A DNA stretch of 64,000 nucleotides from the NCBI RefSeq assembly GCF_037975245.1, contig NC_092573.1, positions 20,930,265 to 20,994,264 on the forward strand, read 5' to 3'. Positions 53,701 through 62,176 of this stretch are shown here, in pieces; position 1 is the stretch's first letter; every line of letters begins with the position of its first letter. The position numbers and the translations under genes were made by a program. The notes beneath the pieces were generated by a model that saw only the letters and a list, made by a program, of their open reading frames with translations, searched no databases and was not told the origin of the DNA. Source of the DNA: Apostichopus japonicus (Eukaryota; Echinodermata; Holothuroidea; Aspidochirotida; Stichopodidae).

Positions 53701-53976
53701 AAAAGTAAATACTTCAGAAAATGCGACCAAATTGTTTACAACAGATCTACATAATTACTTTCCATTATCTGTAAATTCAAAACACCAGTAGAAAAAAACA
53801 ATAGATGCAAATGTTTCAAATTAATTTCTTACCTGCGTTGGGTGGACACTTGGCATCAGAACGTCAATATCAAAAATGCTGCCCTCGTTCCCATCGTCGT
53901 TGTAAGAGTCGTACAAAAACCTTGCCTTGCAAATTCCACATACCAAGGCAAGAGGGAGGAAATATTTTAATATCAT
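20339..53976 (-). CDS. PAM: PAM, bifunctional peptidylglycine alpha-amidating monooxygenase, 17 coding exons
   Basis: The spliced CDS is 2637 nt (878 aa; human about 970). PAM converts glycine-extended peptides to alpha-amides in secretory granules: the copper PHM domain hydroxylates the glycine and the zinc PAL domain cleaves it. Order: signal peptide (1 to about 18); PHM (about 35-310) with CuA ligands His78, His79, His146 and CuB ligands His217, His219, Met295; acidic linker (about 310-423); PAL (about 425-736) with Zn ligands His509, His613, His709 and catalytic-type Arg457, Tyr578, Arg629; one membrane span (about 778-800); cytosolic tail of about 77 residues with the conserved GNFF...KGF...STDDSDQEG...EEYS region that in mammals governs trafficking. 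The linker and the PAL-membrane spacer have no dibasic sites, so a membrane-bound two-domain enzyme is expected. All 17 junctions agree in phase. Convergent with MOCS2, divergent from SSR2. Confidence 0.96.
21829..21928 (-). CDS. PAM: PAM coding exon 16 (Zn His709)
   Basis: A 100-nt exon encoding GFVMPHTMAVSSDANDVYVG and EIGPNRIWKFVDP. His709 in MPHT is the third zinc ligand. Acceptor CCAACAG, donor GTATGA. Confidence 0.93.
22040..22358 (-). mobile_element. TTAA-flanked MITE, family 1, copy B
   Basis: Ends are TTAAAGGGTGTGAAGACTCGC and its degenerate inverse GCGAGTCTGCGATGCCTTTAA: about 17-bp inverted repeats with TTAA at both edges, as for Kolobok- or piggyBac-like non-autonomous elements. 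No coding capacity. Lies in PAM intron 15. Confidence 0.85.
23160..23581. repeat. Tandem array, three units of about 140 bp
   Basis: Units begin AAATTAATAAACCAGAACTC at 23162, 23300 and 23447. Each holds several 11-12-base sub-repeats TGGACTTTAGC. The array ends about 18 bases from the donor of PAM exon 15. Confidence 0.9.
23599..23708 (-). CDS. PAM: PAM coding exon 15
   Basis: A 110-nt exon encoding GVLFVINGPTFPQKQILGVT and VNYDSGEALETWSPEK, matching LLFAVNGKP...GFVMNFSNGEIID of human PAL. A tandem repeat array starts about 18 bases beyond its donor. Confidence 0.92.
25178..25372 (-). CDS. PAM: PAM coding exon 14 (Zn His613, Arg629)
   Basis: A 195-nt exon encoding MFVVHSVTLANNNQHICAAD followed by RENGRVLCFDSATGQFIKQI. 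His613 is the second zinc ligand and Arg629 the catalytic-type arginine of ADRENGR. Donor GTGAGC. Confidence 0.95.
25933..26225 (-). CDS. PAM: PAM coding exon 13 (Zn His509, Tyr578)
   Basis: A 293-nt exon encoding FYIPHGLFVDHEGNIWLTDV ... FCQPADVVVDP ... VADGYCNTRIV. His509 is a zinc ligand and Tyr578 the catalytic-type tyrosine. It has higher GC than the flanking introns. Acceptor CTGGTAG, donor GTACGT. Confidence 0.95.
27041..27157 (-). CDS. PAM: PAM coding exon 12
   Basis: A 117-nt exon encoding SFDRTFHYLKLNDGPIKNDT and VLTLDKETGKVISKWGAN, a blade of the PAL beta-propeller. Acceptor TTTGCAG, donor GTAAGT. Confidence 0.93.
27795..28050 (+). mobile_element. tRNA-derived SINE with (ATAC)n tail
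   Basis: A box TGGCTCAGTGTTTAAAGC, B box GGTTCGAGTCACTCC, a body of about 150 bases, then a tail of ATAC repeats. The head differs from that of the SINE at 8430. Lies in PAM intron 11 on the opposite strand. Confidence 0.6.
28603..28726 (-). CDS. PAM: PAM coding exon 11 (start of PAL)
   Basis: A 124-nt exon encoding VPNWVAAGLALGQVGGLDTD and VKVFHRGDRKWEV. Arg457 in FHRGD matches the PAL active-site arginine. Acceptor CTCATAG, donor GTGAGT. Confidence 0.93.
29232..29656 (-). CDS. PAM: PAM coding exon 10 (CuB Met295 and acidic linker)
   Basis: A 425-nt exon, the longest internal one. It opens with the invariant DEMCNLYIMYY, where Met295 is the CuB ligand, and closes the PHM domain near LFSHVPLGW. 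It then encodes a linker of about 110 residues very rich in Asp and Glu, ending in runs of glutamate. No KK, KR, RK or RR pair is present in the linker. Confidence 0.93.
30523..30626 (-). CDS. PAM: PAM coding exon 9
   Basis: A 104-nt exon encoding AFYPMDEIYQIQRGDVIATR and CTFDGTRTDHEVHVG, equal to the GDLLAARCVFTGEGRTEATHIG stretch of PHM. Acceptor TATCCAG, donor GTGAGA. Confidence 0.93.
31916..32265 (+). mobile_element. TTAA-flanked MITE, family 1, copy C
   Basis: Starts TTAAAGGCATTGAAGACTCGC and ends GAGTCTTCACCCCCTTCAA, where the right TTAA has mutated to TCAA. Lies in PAM intron 8 in the orientation of copy A. Confidence 0.85.
32527..32687 (-). CDS. PAM: PAM coding exon 8 (CuB His217/His219)
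   Basis: A 161-nt exon encoding SHTDVACEYKD, then GFRTHAHSLGKVITGFRIRN; the two histidines of THAH are the CuB ligands. A second in-frame acceptor 12 bases downstream (ACATACAG) would drop SHTD; the first gives the better match to the SDISC segment of mammals. Confidence 0.93.
33228..33297 (+). mobile_element. SINE/LINE 3' end fragment with ATTAC tail
   Basis: TTTGTAAAGCGCACAGATGC then AGTGCGCTATATAAGATTTT ending in ATTAC repeats. The module resembles the fragment at 1553 and the 3' part of the SINE at 8430. Confidence 0.45.
33757..36670. mobile_element. Candidate 2.9-kb non-autonomous element, CAGTG ends, 5-bp duplication
   Basis: Left end CAGTGTAGGACTTTCACGG; right end inverted CAGTGTTGGATTTTCAGG. 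ATCAT lies directly outside both ends. Subterminal copies of GGTAGTCCTTC and its inverse occur at both ends (for example 33844 and 36627). No transposase was recognised; the interior holds duplicated blocks. It fills most of PAM intron 7 and ends 11 bases from the exon 7 donor. It may instead be two unrelated repeats. Confidence 0.45.
34185..34367. repeat. Direct duplication inside PAM intron 7
   Basis: Copies at 34185-34249 and 34303-34366 share GGGGAAATCTAGCCTA and GCTGAATTTGTGACGCAGTT. The spacer is itself related to 36247-36320 (GTTATCTT, GACCACATGGT). All lie within the candidate element 33757-36670. Confidence 0.8.
36682..36749 (-). CDS. PAM: PAM coding exon 7
   Basis: A 68-nt exon encoding QKYMGGIFLNVGMNIHVDP, matching QPLIAGMYLMMSVDTVIP of mammalian PHM. 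Donor GTATGT. A repeat end (CAGTGTTGGA) lies 11 bases inside the following intron. Confidence 0.88.
37040..37436. mobile_element. TTAA-flanked MITE, family 2, copy 1
   Basis: Left end TTAAAGGGCTGCTGAATAGA continues into CCCCAACTATACCACGCTAT; the right end read inward is TTAAAGATCTGCTTTATTGG then CTCCAATTATATCACGCTAT. Imperfect inverted repeats of about 40 bp, TTAA at both edges. Lies in PAM intron 6, its right end 60 bases from exon 6. Confidence 0.7.
37497..37545 (-). CDS. PAM: PAM coding exon 6
   Basis: A 49-nt exon encoding GSTDSSGLTLVATTE, matching the DCSGVSLHLTR stretch of vertebrate PHM. Acceptor CTTGCAG, donor GTAAGT. Confidence 0.88.
39058..39080. repeat. A23 homopolymer
   Basis: Twenty-three consecutive A in PAM intron 5. 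No target duplication or retroposon body was recognised beside it. Similar G or C runs occur at 6948, 51110 and 43067. Confidence 0.9.
39315..39398 (-). CDS. PAM: PAM coding exon 5 (CuA His146)
   Basis: An 84-nt exon encoding VGFHIGGDSGVNYLTLQIHY; His146 in LQIHY is the third CuA ligand. Acceptor CACATAG, donor GTAAGT. Confidence 0.93.
39675..39760 (-). CDS. PAM: PAM coding exon 4
   Basis: An 86-nt exon encoding GCTYGECTAGRAIMFAWARD, corresponding to the CTDKANILYAWAR region of PHM with its conserved cysteine pair. Acceptor AACACAG, donor GTGAGT. Confidence 0.93.
39885..40036. repeat. Tandem array, three units of 50 bp
   Basis: Units start at 39885, 39935 and 39985 and contain CTCAGAAGTTTGGGCAATGA followed by GTACAAGTATGAGTAC. 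Lies in PAM intron 3, just upstream of exon 4. Confidence 0.9.
40554..40808. mobile_element. TTAA-flanked MITE, family 2, copy 2
   Basis: Left end TTAAAGGTAGTCAGTATAGG then CCCCAAATTATAGCACGCTA; the right end read inward is TTAAAGATATGCCGTATTGG then CCCCAAATATAT. The same family as the copy at 37040 but shorter. Lies in PAM intron 3. Confidence 0.7.
40800..40971. repeat. PAM: 31-bp direct repeat overlapping the end of PAM exon 3
   Basis: ATCTTTAAATATAGTACTGA and the following CTAACCTATTG occur at about 40801-40831 and again at about 40941-40971. The second copy supplies the exon 3 donor and its last few coding bases. Confidence 0.85.
40966..41062 (-). CDS. PAM: PAM coding exon 3 (CuA His-His pair)
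   Basis: A 97-nt exon encoding NFIPKASMKFVHHMLLFGC; His78-His79 are the CuA ligands. The donor must leave two bases to keep phase with exon 4. That selects AG|GTTAGT at 40965 over GAAG|GTTACA 12 bases earlier, which would shift the frame. The chosen donor sits in a short segment that is repeated 140 bases away. Confidence 0.85.
44216..44267 (-). CDS. PAM: PAM coding exon 2
   Basis: A 52-nt exon (acceptor TTTCTCAG, donor GTATGT) encoding DDQYICASQPAIDELYI, equal to the conserved Y-x-C segment after the first PHM strand. It lies 9.6 kb from exon 1. Confidence 0.9.
44389..44402. promoter_or_regulatory. X-box-like palindrome near PAM exon 2
   Basis: GTTGCC-T-GGCAAC: two perfect half-sites with a one-base spacer, followed by C. 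It lies about 120 bases upstream of PAM exon 2 in transcript direction. Whether it is bound is unknown. Confidence 0.25.
45921..45948. mobile_element. Ultra-short palindromic insertion, copy 2 (28 bp, full palindrome)
   Basis: Arms CAGGGAGTTGTT and AACAACTCCCTG (perfect 12-bp inverted repeats) around a 4-base centre CCAT (ATGG on the other strand). Flanked by CTCCCAT at 45914-45920 and 45949-45955. Lies in PAM intron 1. Confidence 0.85.
46996..47140. repeat. Dispersed repeat with GGAGACAGGTAAG core
   Basis: Contains GGTAGAATGAGGAGGGCAGT and GGTTGTGAGGAGACAGGTAA. Related copies lie at about 26545-26690, 33402-33465 and 40881-40941. It carries a consensus-like splice donor (CAG|GTAAG) on the plus strand. 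No inverted ends were recognised. Confidence 0.7.
47147..47509 (-). mobile_element. TTAA-flanked MITE, family 1, copy D
   Basis: Starts TTAAAGGGTGTGAAGACTCGC and ends GAGTCTTCAATGCCTTTAA. Both TTAA motifs are intact. Lies in PAM intron 1, directly after a copy of another dispersed repeat. Confidence 0.85.
47733..47939 (+). CDS. Orphan ORF (68 aa) in PAM intron 1
   Basis: It reads MKTLEASSEEDRVAYQDANV at the start and ends with KPKLKRKSSFQVCATKQILG. The composition (acidic and serine-rich N-terminal half, basic C-terminal half) is protein-like and unlike the surrounding AT-rich intron. It lies on the strand opposite PAM, 220 bases after a MITE. I do not recognise it; it may be the remains of a transposon ORF or a small nested gene. 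Confidence 0.2.
   Translation: MKTLEASSEEDRVAYQDANVPSTSTSNSIVNAVGEPGPCNDEQTKPKLKRKSSFQVCATKQILGKIAN
48700..49815. repeat. Nested minisatellite of TGTACTG-type units
   Basis: More than 1 kb of 5-10-base units such as TGTACTGTCC and TGTACTGTAA. These are arranged in larger blocks of about 290 bp that recur almost unchanged (from about 48838 and about 49132), with a third, more diverged block from about 49507. Lies in PAM intron 1. ORFs here are artefacts of the repeat. Confidence 0.9.
53833..53976 (-). CDS. PAM: PAM coding exon 1 (signal peptide, start of PHM)
   Basis: This 144-nt exon starts at ATG 53976 and ends at donor CAG|GTAAGA, phase 0. Residues 1-48 begin MILKYFLPLALVCGICKA, a typical signal peptide, then reach IFDIDVLMPSVHPTQ, matching the start of the PHM fold (human LDIRMPGV). 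No competing upstream in-frame start was needed. Confidence 0.88.
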
Positions 53977-56133
53977 AATCTTTTTTTTTGCTTTTCCAGG
54001 GATTCACTCAATAATAAATAGAAACCAAAATTTTCATAACTCCACTGAACACTGCTCACAATTGGCTTACATAAGAAGTAGGGGTCTATTTGGTATTATT
54101 GGAATGCCAAGGTTAGCTTCTTGTTTTTTTAACAGATTCACCAGATAGGCCTATGAGGAGAGGTTTTCTGATATCCACATCTCATTTGAAACAATCTCGG
54201 TTTTCTCTCAGACCTGTGGCAAAATGACAAAAAATAATATGTACTCATTCAGACTTTTAACAATTATTCCATTTCAACTCAAATTAAAATTTAGTTTCTC
54301 ACATGCACAGAAAAGTCAATACAGGTGTTTTGTACTTAAATGTAAAAATAAATGCATATGATGGATACTAGAAAAAATAAAGTGAACTTAAAAAAAAGGT
54401 TTATAAATTGAACCAGAAGAAAAAAAGAAAAATCTGTTAAAAAAAACAAGAAAAACATGCTATTTGCTTACCTTTTTTGTCCTTAAGTACTTATATATTT
54501 AATTGTTAGCCTATTTAAGTTATACAAAACAATAAAATAAACAATTTCTATCAAGTAATTATTTTGTAGTAAATACTCTAACCTATCCTAGCTTGAGCTT
54601 ATACTCACTAGATTTTCCAGCCAATTTGCTTACCTCTCTCTCTGCCCTAGGGGTTGAGGGATTAAGAACTTATTGGATACATCTTATGAAATTGTTCATC
54701 AGATTAGAAATGCTATGAGAACAACACAACATCCAAACAGGATACTTTTTGCTTGAGGCAGAGTCGAAGTGGCGAAATGATCATATTCATGGGGGAAGAC
54801 ATTTTTTTGGGTACTGGAGTCGCAGTGCAAAAGGAAAACAACTTGACTGGGCCTCCACATCTCCACCCGTAATAGAGACCTTCTGAGAGGCGTGATATTC
54901 TTTAATTGTACTTTGACTTCTAACAACAAAAGTTCAACCAGTTAAGGCACTTTGTCAACATTCAGATAGTGAAGGGGCTGCAGCATTGATCTCGGCAACC
55001 TGGCTGCATAGGACATTTAATCTTTTGGGCTCCACACTGCTAACAATAAAACACTACTGGTTTGCAGTGACTATTTCTATTGTGTGATATTGATTCAGAA
55101 TTGTTGCAGTAAAATATTGCAGCTCTGCTACAACCTTTTTCTCTTTGACAAGGTGCCTTCAAGTGTCTTTTGTAATCTGACTAAAATTACAAATCTTTCT
55201 GCCAATCTCCACCATGGTAAGAATTGAGTATTATTTGTAATCATTCCCTATGTCATTTTACACTGAATACAAATCCCAAAACAGCTATGGATACCAGTTG
55301 TAATATCATGCTCATAAGTTGATGAATGTAAAATCCCCAGTTCCAAAGAATAGAATGTGTTTTTGGCAAAGAAACTCTGTAATCAGATAGAACTACGTAC
55401 ATATTTGCTGTATCAAAATGAGATAAGTTATGTGAAATGCAGGTCGTAATAACATCTAGGCCTGTTGACCGAGCAGTTTTTGTACACTGACAGAGACCAA
55501 GTAATACTTTTTATGAGACAAAATTCACACGAAACTTCTACACGAAATGAGAACACTCAATCATTGCCTGCATTGTAAAATAAATTTCTGCTGTTACTGC
55601 ACTGATTTAACATTCAATTAGTCTTATGGACGATACATTCACTTCAGACTCCGTTACTGTGCTGTGTGCACTAGTATTACAGTATTACTACTGCTAGTAC
55701 TAGTGTTAGGCCTAAGAAGTATTTAATTCGTCCATTACACTGAAACATATGGAAAATACACTAGCAGTAGCAGACGGTAGGTTACTGTTTCTGATATCGA
55801 TGTGGTCCAGAAAGAACTCATTATACGGCTAATGACTTCATTCCTAGATTAATATACTCAAAATATGAACCAGATCTTACAAAAGAGTACAATATGTTCA
55901 CAAAGAATGAAATGAACACAAACCTTAAAAGATTCGACTATCGATTTCACGATCCTTTGCTTTAGTAAATATTGTGAGGCAAATACGTAGTGATAATTAG
56001 AGGGCAGCAAACGTAAATTTGTGTTTTCAAATATGCAAACCGGTTAGTCTATGGTCTAAACGTAATACTGAGGCATATGATGGTGAGAAACTTAGTAAAG
56101 CGACATGACGTGCGTGTGATGGCTCCGTTGAAA

Positions 56134-56160
56134 CAGGGAGTTGTTATGGAAAACTCCCTG
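56134..56160. mobile_element. Ultra-short palindromic insertion, copy 3 (27 bp)
   Basis: CAGGGAGTTGTTATGG followed by AAAACTCCCTG. Flanked by GTTGAAA at 56127-56133 and 56161-56167. Lies between PAM and SSR2, close to a hAT-type element. Confidence 0.8.
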
Positions 56161-56331
56161 GTTGAAACCAGTCTTTCGGCAGTCATTATTGCATCCCACC
56201 CGAGTGGAATCAACAATGAAGAAATAGTAGAATAACAAATTATAACCGCACAGCAAAACTGCAGTGTAGTTTCGATGATGCTACAACAGCTACATGAATA
56301 ATCTAGATGGACACTTTCTTGCAGTGGCGTA

Positions 56332-56869
56332 GGAAGGTACTGATGGCCGGCCCGGGGAGGGTCTAAGGGGAGGGGGTGTCCCCCTTTTGAAATTTTTTGC
56401 ATTTCCAGGTGGCCTCAGATGCAATTTGGTGCAATATAGCACTCTTCAACACCCACTCCATTTTGTAAATAAGTTTGCATTTTCACCTGGTCTTAGATGC
56501 AATTTGGTGCTCCAAATGAGATTTTTTTTCTGCCAAAATGTTCTGAGCACCAAGGGGAGTTAGTTCCTTACTGATGATTATCCACAATCGCACAAACAAG
56601 TCATCACCATGTTGAGAATAAGATTGGAAAAAATCATGACAGATTATTTTAATTTTTGAGTGTTATCTTAGACTCGATCACTCCCTGATATACAGGAACA
56701 ATGGCGGGAATAGCATAAATGAGTAAAATGACGAATGTTGTTATCATTTATTGAGAAATGAAAAAGGGGTTTTCTGACTTGCGAAGCGGGGGGGGCGGAA
56801 TGATACTTCCGCCCCCCATGTTTTCCACTGGGGGCTGGCGCCCCCAGCCCCCGGGTTCCTACGCCCTTG
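56332..56869. mobile_element. hAT-type non-autonomous transposon
   Basis: Ends CAGTGGCGTAGGAA and, inverted, CAAGGGCGTAGGAA. A perfect 8-bp target duplication CTTTCTTG occupies 56324-56331 and 56870-56877. 538 bp with GC-rich subterminal hairpins (GGGGGCTGGCGCCCCC) and no transposase frame. Confidence 0.85.
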
Positions 56870-58544
56870 CTTTCTTGTATTCAGCACACAGATCGATCTC
56901 TACCAAAGAAAACAGGTTTTTTCTCAAGTCTAGACAAATATATTTAAAAGTTATCGCTTTTGGGGACCGTGCCTTAAATATATACTCCCGAAAACGCAAA
57001 CTTCACTCGGCACTATGATTGTTGTTCAAGTCTCCATAGTACAGATCTACAACATCAATACTTTCTGTGAACAAAGGTTAGGCACTTGGGCAGATACATG
57101 GTGCTACCTAATTGCACATTGGAAATTATGTTTCTGTGCAGTATGAAATTTAAACTTATTCCACCAAAAGTAAGTGTTGAACAATGTATAACATGGAAAT
57201 AAGTATTTTGGCCTATTGTAGTGTCTCAAACAATTAAACATAAAACATCTGCAAAAATACCTACGAAGATAGCTGGGCTATCTGTTACAGAAGGGCTCCT
57301 CGGCTATATATAACACGATATAAAACGACGACTCGACAGTTTGACAATTAGTGTCATGATGCCATATGCTACTAGCTGTTACTTGACAAGTAAACAGTAT
57401 CCGTGTTTTGCCTTGTTGTTAAGTTTGCATTTGGTCCGGGTTATAATAAGTCTACAGTAGCCTACCTCAAAAATTACCATTTTACATTTCAAGCTTTTGG
57501 CGTTTGTTGATTACCAATTTAACCCAGAAGAAATTACTTGCTTAAACCCCTTTACATCGTAGGCTATCAGTTGGCGGAGGCAGGGTCGCTCATGTGGAAG
57601 GAATGTTTATTATATACGTTGTGCGATTTGGCCGTGGTGCTGCATGATTCACACCATGATACAACAGTATGACTTTCCTTCAAAGAGGTACCATTATCAT
57701 ACCACAATTTCCGATGTAGTGCGTGAAATTATAACCAACATACTCTGAAATATTCCTACTGAGATGACTTTTTTTGACATTTTGTCAGTCATCACAATTC
57801 TATTTTATGCCTGGGTATTGAAAAGGATGAAATAAAGTGAAATTAATGCTAATTATTAAATGGAATATATGCTAGCTATAAATGGCAAACATGCATGCCA
57901 GCATTAATTCGAATGTTGCTAGCATTAATTAAATATATGCCAGCATTAAAATAATTTATGTATGTATTATTCGAATTTATGTCTACATTAATCGAATTAA
58001 CGTCTGCTTTAATACCCGAATTCTGTCCTATACCATGCACGTACAATTTCAGACGTTACAAACAAGGAGAGGGCATATAGTTTATTCACATGCACCCTTT
58101 TCCACATTGGCTTCGTATTATATTAAAGGTATGACCGTAAATCGATTCAATAAACCCTAATTTTAAGCAAATTAGAGATAATTAGGGAATTTATTAGTAC
58201 CCATAGGTTCAGCAAAGAATTCCGAAATTTGTATTCATAGAAAATATGTTGTATTACAGATTCAATGTTAAAATAAATGCCGAGATCCGAATGCTAAAGT
58301 GCCACGTATCATTACGCGAATTAAGTTGTTGAACACTAACGTGTACTAACAATCGTATATTAAGGCCTAAGGTTACAACTTACAGTATGTCGCTCGGGGC
58401 TTCAATTCAAAATAGAAGACTAACGCTACACCAACCCGTGTTGCTTGTTTGTTCCTAAGCTTTAACACTATGAGATAACTTCATGACATATTTTTAAGCA
58501 TATTTATTTAATCGTTCTATTTTCTAATTACTGTTTCTTTTCAG

Positions 58545-61068
58545 ATGAAGCTCCTCGCTCTTCTCGGTGTGTTTCTGTTAGTAGGGGTTGCTACCTCACA
58601 AGATGGTGCAAGACTCTTAGCAGCCAAAAACCTTTTAAATGAGTACCTGGTAGAAGGCAAAGATGTCACAGTTCTTTATAGCATCTACAATGTTGGCAGC
58701 AGGTAATAAAAGAATGATGCAAGAATTATTCAGAGTGCTTGACATTCACCTTGATATTTAAAAAATAACTACCTGCATTGATCGTTAGTTCCCAGAAATA
58801 GTAGTTACCAATCTAACCAAGTAATACTTACAGATACTTTTGACCAAATGAAGGCAAAAAAGTACCGAGGGAATTGATAAAATCAAATTTTAAAGGTTCC
58901 TTGCTCAGACAATTTTAGTTCACATTCCAAAAGGCAATGCAGGGCAGGTCTGTACAATAATTGCCTGGTTACCCAGGGAAAGGAAATATTTATAGGCAAG
59001 TTCTCACTTATCTGCTTGAAGACTATCTTGACTACCATGTATGTCTTCTAACATATTAACTTCAAATCATACCATTTTATTACCACCTGTACATTATCTT
59101 ATTTTGTCAACACTTTGTGAACAAGGTGATGACATTTTGCAATGTAAAGATTGTCTATAACAACTGATTCACTGAACATCAGAAACGTGATTAAGAATCG
59201 CTTAATATTTATGTTCCTTTTCATTCTTTTACTCGCCAACAGTGCGGCCCTCAACGTTGCTTTGACCGACAATACTTTCCCAGGCGCCGACTTCAACGTG
59301 GTTCGCGGCAAGCTGTCTGTCCAGTGGGAGAGAATTGCACCGGGTAGCAATGTCACACACAGCGTCATCCTGCAGCCATTGAAGTCTCAATTCTTTAATT
59401 TCACCTCAGCTATAGTAACTTACTTGCCGGTAGAAGATGGTGCTGAAAAGGTAAATTCCTTCGAACAGAGATTTTTTTCTTTATGTTTTATTGCTTACTT
59501 AAAGATTTTTTGTGTTGAACACTTTTTGAATTCAATCACCATCAGCATATGAAGATGTAGAAATTTAGTCAATGCATTCTATACTAGACATTTTATTTCT
59601 TCTCAAATTGTCAACACATCACTGATAGTCAATTGAAATCAGTGTTTGGTTCCCTGCCCTCCATGTTCTAGTCCTACCCTCTCCAATCCCCACTTTTTCT
59701 CCACACATTCACCAGCCTCTAGTTTCTGTGAAGTAGAAAGGTTTGGTTTCACAGTCCTGTTATTCTTATTGGTAAATTCATTTACTCTCTTCCTGGTTAA
59801 GCTTTGCATTGCATGCCATTGGATATATATATTTTTTTTGGACTTGACAATATATATTTTTGTTGTGCTCTTTAACCTTTCAAATTCCTTCTTCTCCAGT
59901 CTACATTTACCAGTGCCCCAGAACAGAAAGGCATTGTTTCCTTGAAAGAATTTGACAAAAGATTTTCTCCTCATTATGTAAGTCATCTTCTTATATAATA
60001 CAAATGAGTGAAATGATTTGATCAGTAAAAAAAAGTTACACGTACATGGTTAAAATTACATAGTTAAAAGTAATTTCAAGTTACTGTTAGATGTAGAGTG
60101 AGTTCCTGGTAGGAAAAAATGCCAAAATGAGTTAGACAGTTGCGTTATTACTATAGTTAGATTGGGTTAATTCTATTTCTTATGAGATTTAGTCATGTGG
60201 AATAAAAAATTCTCAAAGTTTCATAAGAAAAGTAAGATTTGCCATCATATCACGTCATCCTCACTTGGATATGTTCAGGTTATTATTCATTTTTCAAACT
60301 TTGTGTAGTAGTTTTAAGGGCTTTTATGAAATATGTTACTTCGTCTGTGCAGAAACTGCTTTATATCGCTGGATAATAATTTGTCCATTTTGCATAGTAT
60401 TGTTTATAATATAAATTGCTCCATGGCGGTTACGAGGAGACGGGAGATACTAACAAGTGACCAGCTGTATTAAAGGAAATGCACCAAGGCACAGGCACAT
60501 TAAAGGGTGGGAAGACTTGCGCAAAAAGAAACGTCTAATGCCGGTAATCTGACCTAGTTTCGAATGAGGTGTAACAGAAGTGTTAGACACCACCATCGAT
60601 CCAGAAAGTACCCACACAGCTTGCTACCATCGGTAATTAGACACTTAGTGTACAGTCAGTACATACAGCTGCAGTCAATTCCCACAGCACAGTGTACAAA
60701 CAATACAGCGATGGACATCTCATGTCCAGCTAAAGATTACAAGGTATCACGTTTCATTACTGCACTGTCTGCATTTTGTAGCGACACAAACAAAAACGTC
60801 ACTTGCAAGCAACAGAAAGTTATCTTTTTCAGTTGGCCGCACGCGATTTGGGATGAGTCTTCAATGCCTTTAATGTAGTGAAAGGCTTTAAGTTTTCTTA
60901 TGTACTTTAGTTTCTCATCTATTCATGTTTCTTTGCTCTCCTCAGATGGACTGGGCTGTATTTGCCGTTATGACCGTGCCTCCAATCTGCATTCCATTCC
61001 TTCTTTGGTCAATGAGTAAAAGAAAATACGAATCGTCAGGAGTCACAGGAAAAACCAGAAAGAATTAA
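58545..61068 (+). CDS. SSR2: SSR2, translocon-associated protein subunit beta (TRAP-beta), 4 coding exons
   Basis: Exons are 58545-58702, 59243-59450, 59900-59977 and 60946-61068, giving 188 aa (human 183). TRAP-beta is a single-pass ER membrane glycoprotein of the TRAP complex, which assists Sec61-dependent translocation. Seen: a cleavable signal peptide ([18 protein letters not shown]), conserved [14 protein letters not shown] and YNVGSSAALNV, N-glycosylation sequons at Asn89 (NVT) and Asn105 (NFT) at the family positions, [12 protein letters not shown] before the membrane span (about 151-170), and a lysine/arginine-rich C-terminus ending KTRKN. The ATG directly follows an acceptor (CTTTTCAG ending 58544), so a 5' non-coding exon must lie upstream. 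All junction phases agree. Intron 3 carries a MITE copy. Transcribed away from PAM. Confidence 0.96.
60500..60873 (-). mobile_element. TTAA-flanked MITE, family 1, copy E
   Basis: Starts TTAAAGGGTGGGAAGACTTGC and ends GAGTCTTCAATGCCTTTAA. Lies in SSR2 intron 3, ending about 70 bases before the acceptor of the last exon. Confidence 0.85.
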
Positions 61069-62176
61069 ATAGTATTCAAGGAGCAGTTACTTGTGGATTA
61101 AAGTTTTGGAAGATATTAGTCAAAATCATGAACAATATGAAGGAATTGAATATTGATGGTCCAAGGTAAATTGGGTGTTAAGAGTTTTTTTAGACCTGAT
61201 GTACACAACACTATATATCAAAATTGAAAGCCTGATTACGAGAGATGTTTGATACTGTTGATGAATATTGTGTTTATCTGATTGATAAACTAGAAGAATT
61301 ATACGTCACTGCCTTTTCTGATATCAATAAGCAAGTTTTAGATCAGTTTCTGAATATCCAACAGTACTACAGACTATGAATTTTCTTAGATGTTCCCTTA
61401 AAAATGTGACAACATTCCTTTCAGAGAATATAATGTCACAACTACTGATATTCTTTTTACTTTTATTGATAAGTTGAAAGGGAAACCTTTGCACTAAAGG
61501 GAGCCTAATTTATAGCTTACTGGTACAGCATAAAGTTCAAACAGTATTGCTTATCAAGGGTATTGCAACGGTGGAATATCACATAAGGTATAAAACTAAA
61601 ATTGTGCCATTGTTCAGGTCCCATGAAGGTGCGGTCGTACTGATTGAATATGTCCAACTTAGTTCACACTCATAATTAAGATTACACCATTCCCATCGGT
61701 TGACAGATGCCTCTTTCTGTACATAGCAATATTTAGATATTTACTAACCTACAGTATTGTGAGAATCTGATATCATTCCAAGGTCTTATGTATGATGTGA
61801 CTTCTGCCTCTGAAGAATTCTGTCTCCAAAATTCATCTCCTTAAGAAAATGTTAATTTGAAAGTATATATGTCACATGACTTGAACATAAATACTTGGGT
61901 TTTCACTTTCAGATCCAATAGCCCAGTATGCAGTTATCAATAGATTTGGAGGCTAGTGAAAACTCAAAAACAATCACATTTGTGTATGATTGTGAAACTT
62001 CCCTTTAGTGAATGCAGTGTCTAATCAACTTGAAGTCACTACTTTAAAACAAAAGTAAAGCCTAATTATGCATGGTATTAGATGAAGGGAGAATTTATGC
62101 AGCAAACAGTGATTACATATCTTCCTAATTTTCATTCATTGATCCACTTGTAGCTGCTTTTTTGATGAAAAAATGC
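61069..62176 (+). other. SSR2: Probable SSR2 3' UTR
   Basis: AT-rich sequence without credible ORFs between the SSR2 stop codon and the candidate polyadenylation signal. No repeats were recognised in it. Confidence 0.5.

Larger units (their letters stand above)
44268..53832 (-). other. PAM: PAM intron 1 (9.6 kb)
   Basis: The longest intron. Contents: an X-box-like palindrome, ultra-short palindrome copy 2, a GTAC-rich palindromic stretch (46140-46205), the dispersed repeat at 46996, MITE copy D, the 68-aa orphan ORF and the nested minisatellite. First introns often carry enhancers, but none can be identified from sequence alone. Confidence 0.8.
53977..58544. other. Divergent PAM-SSR2 intergenic region
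   Basis: 4.6 kb between start codons on opposite strands. It must hold the PAM promoter and the SSR2 promoter with at least one non-coding SSR2 exon, but I could not place them. It holds the third ultra-short palindrome and a hAT element. Confidence 0.6.
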
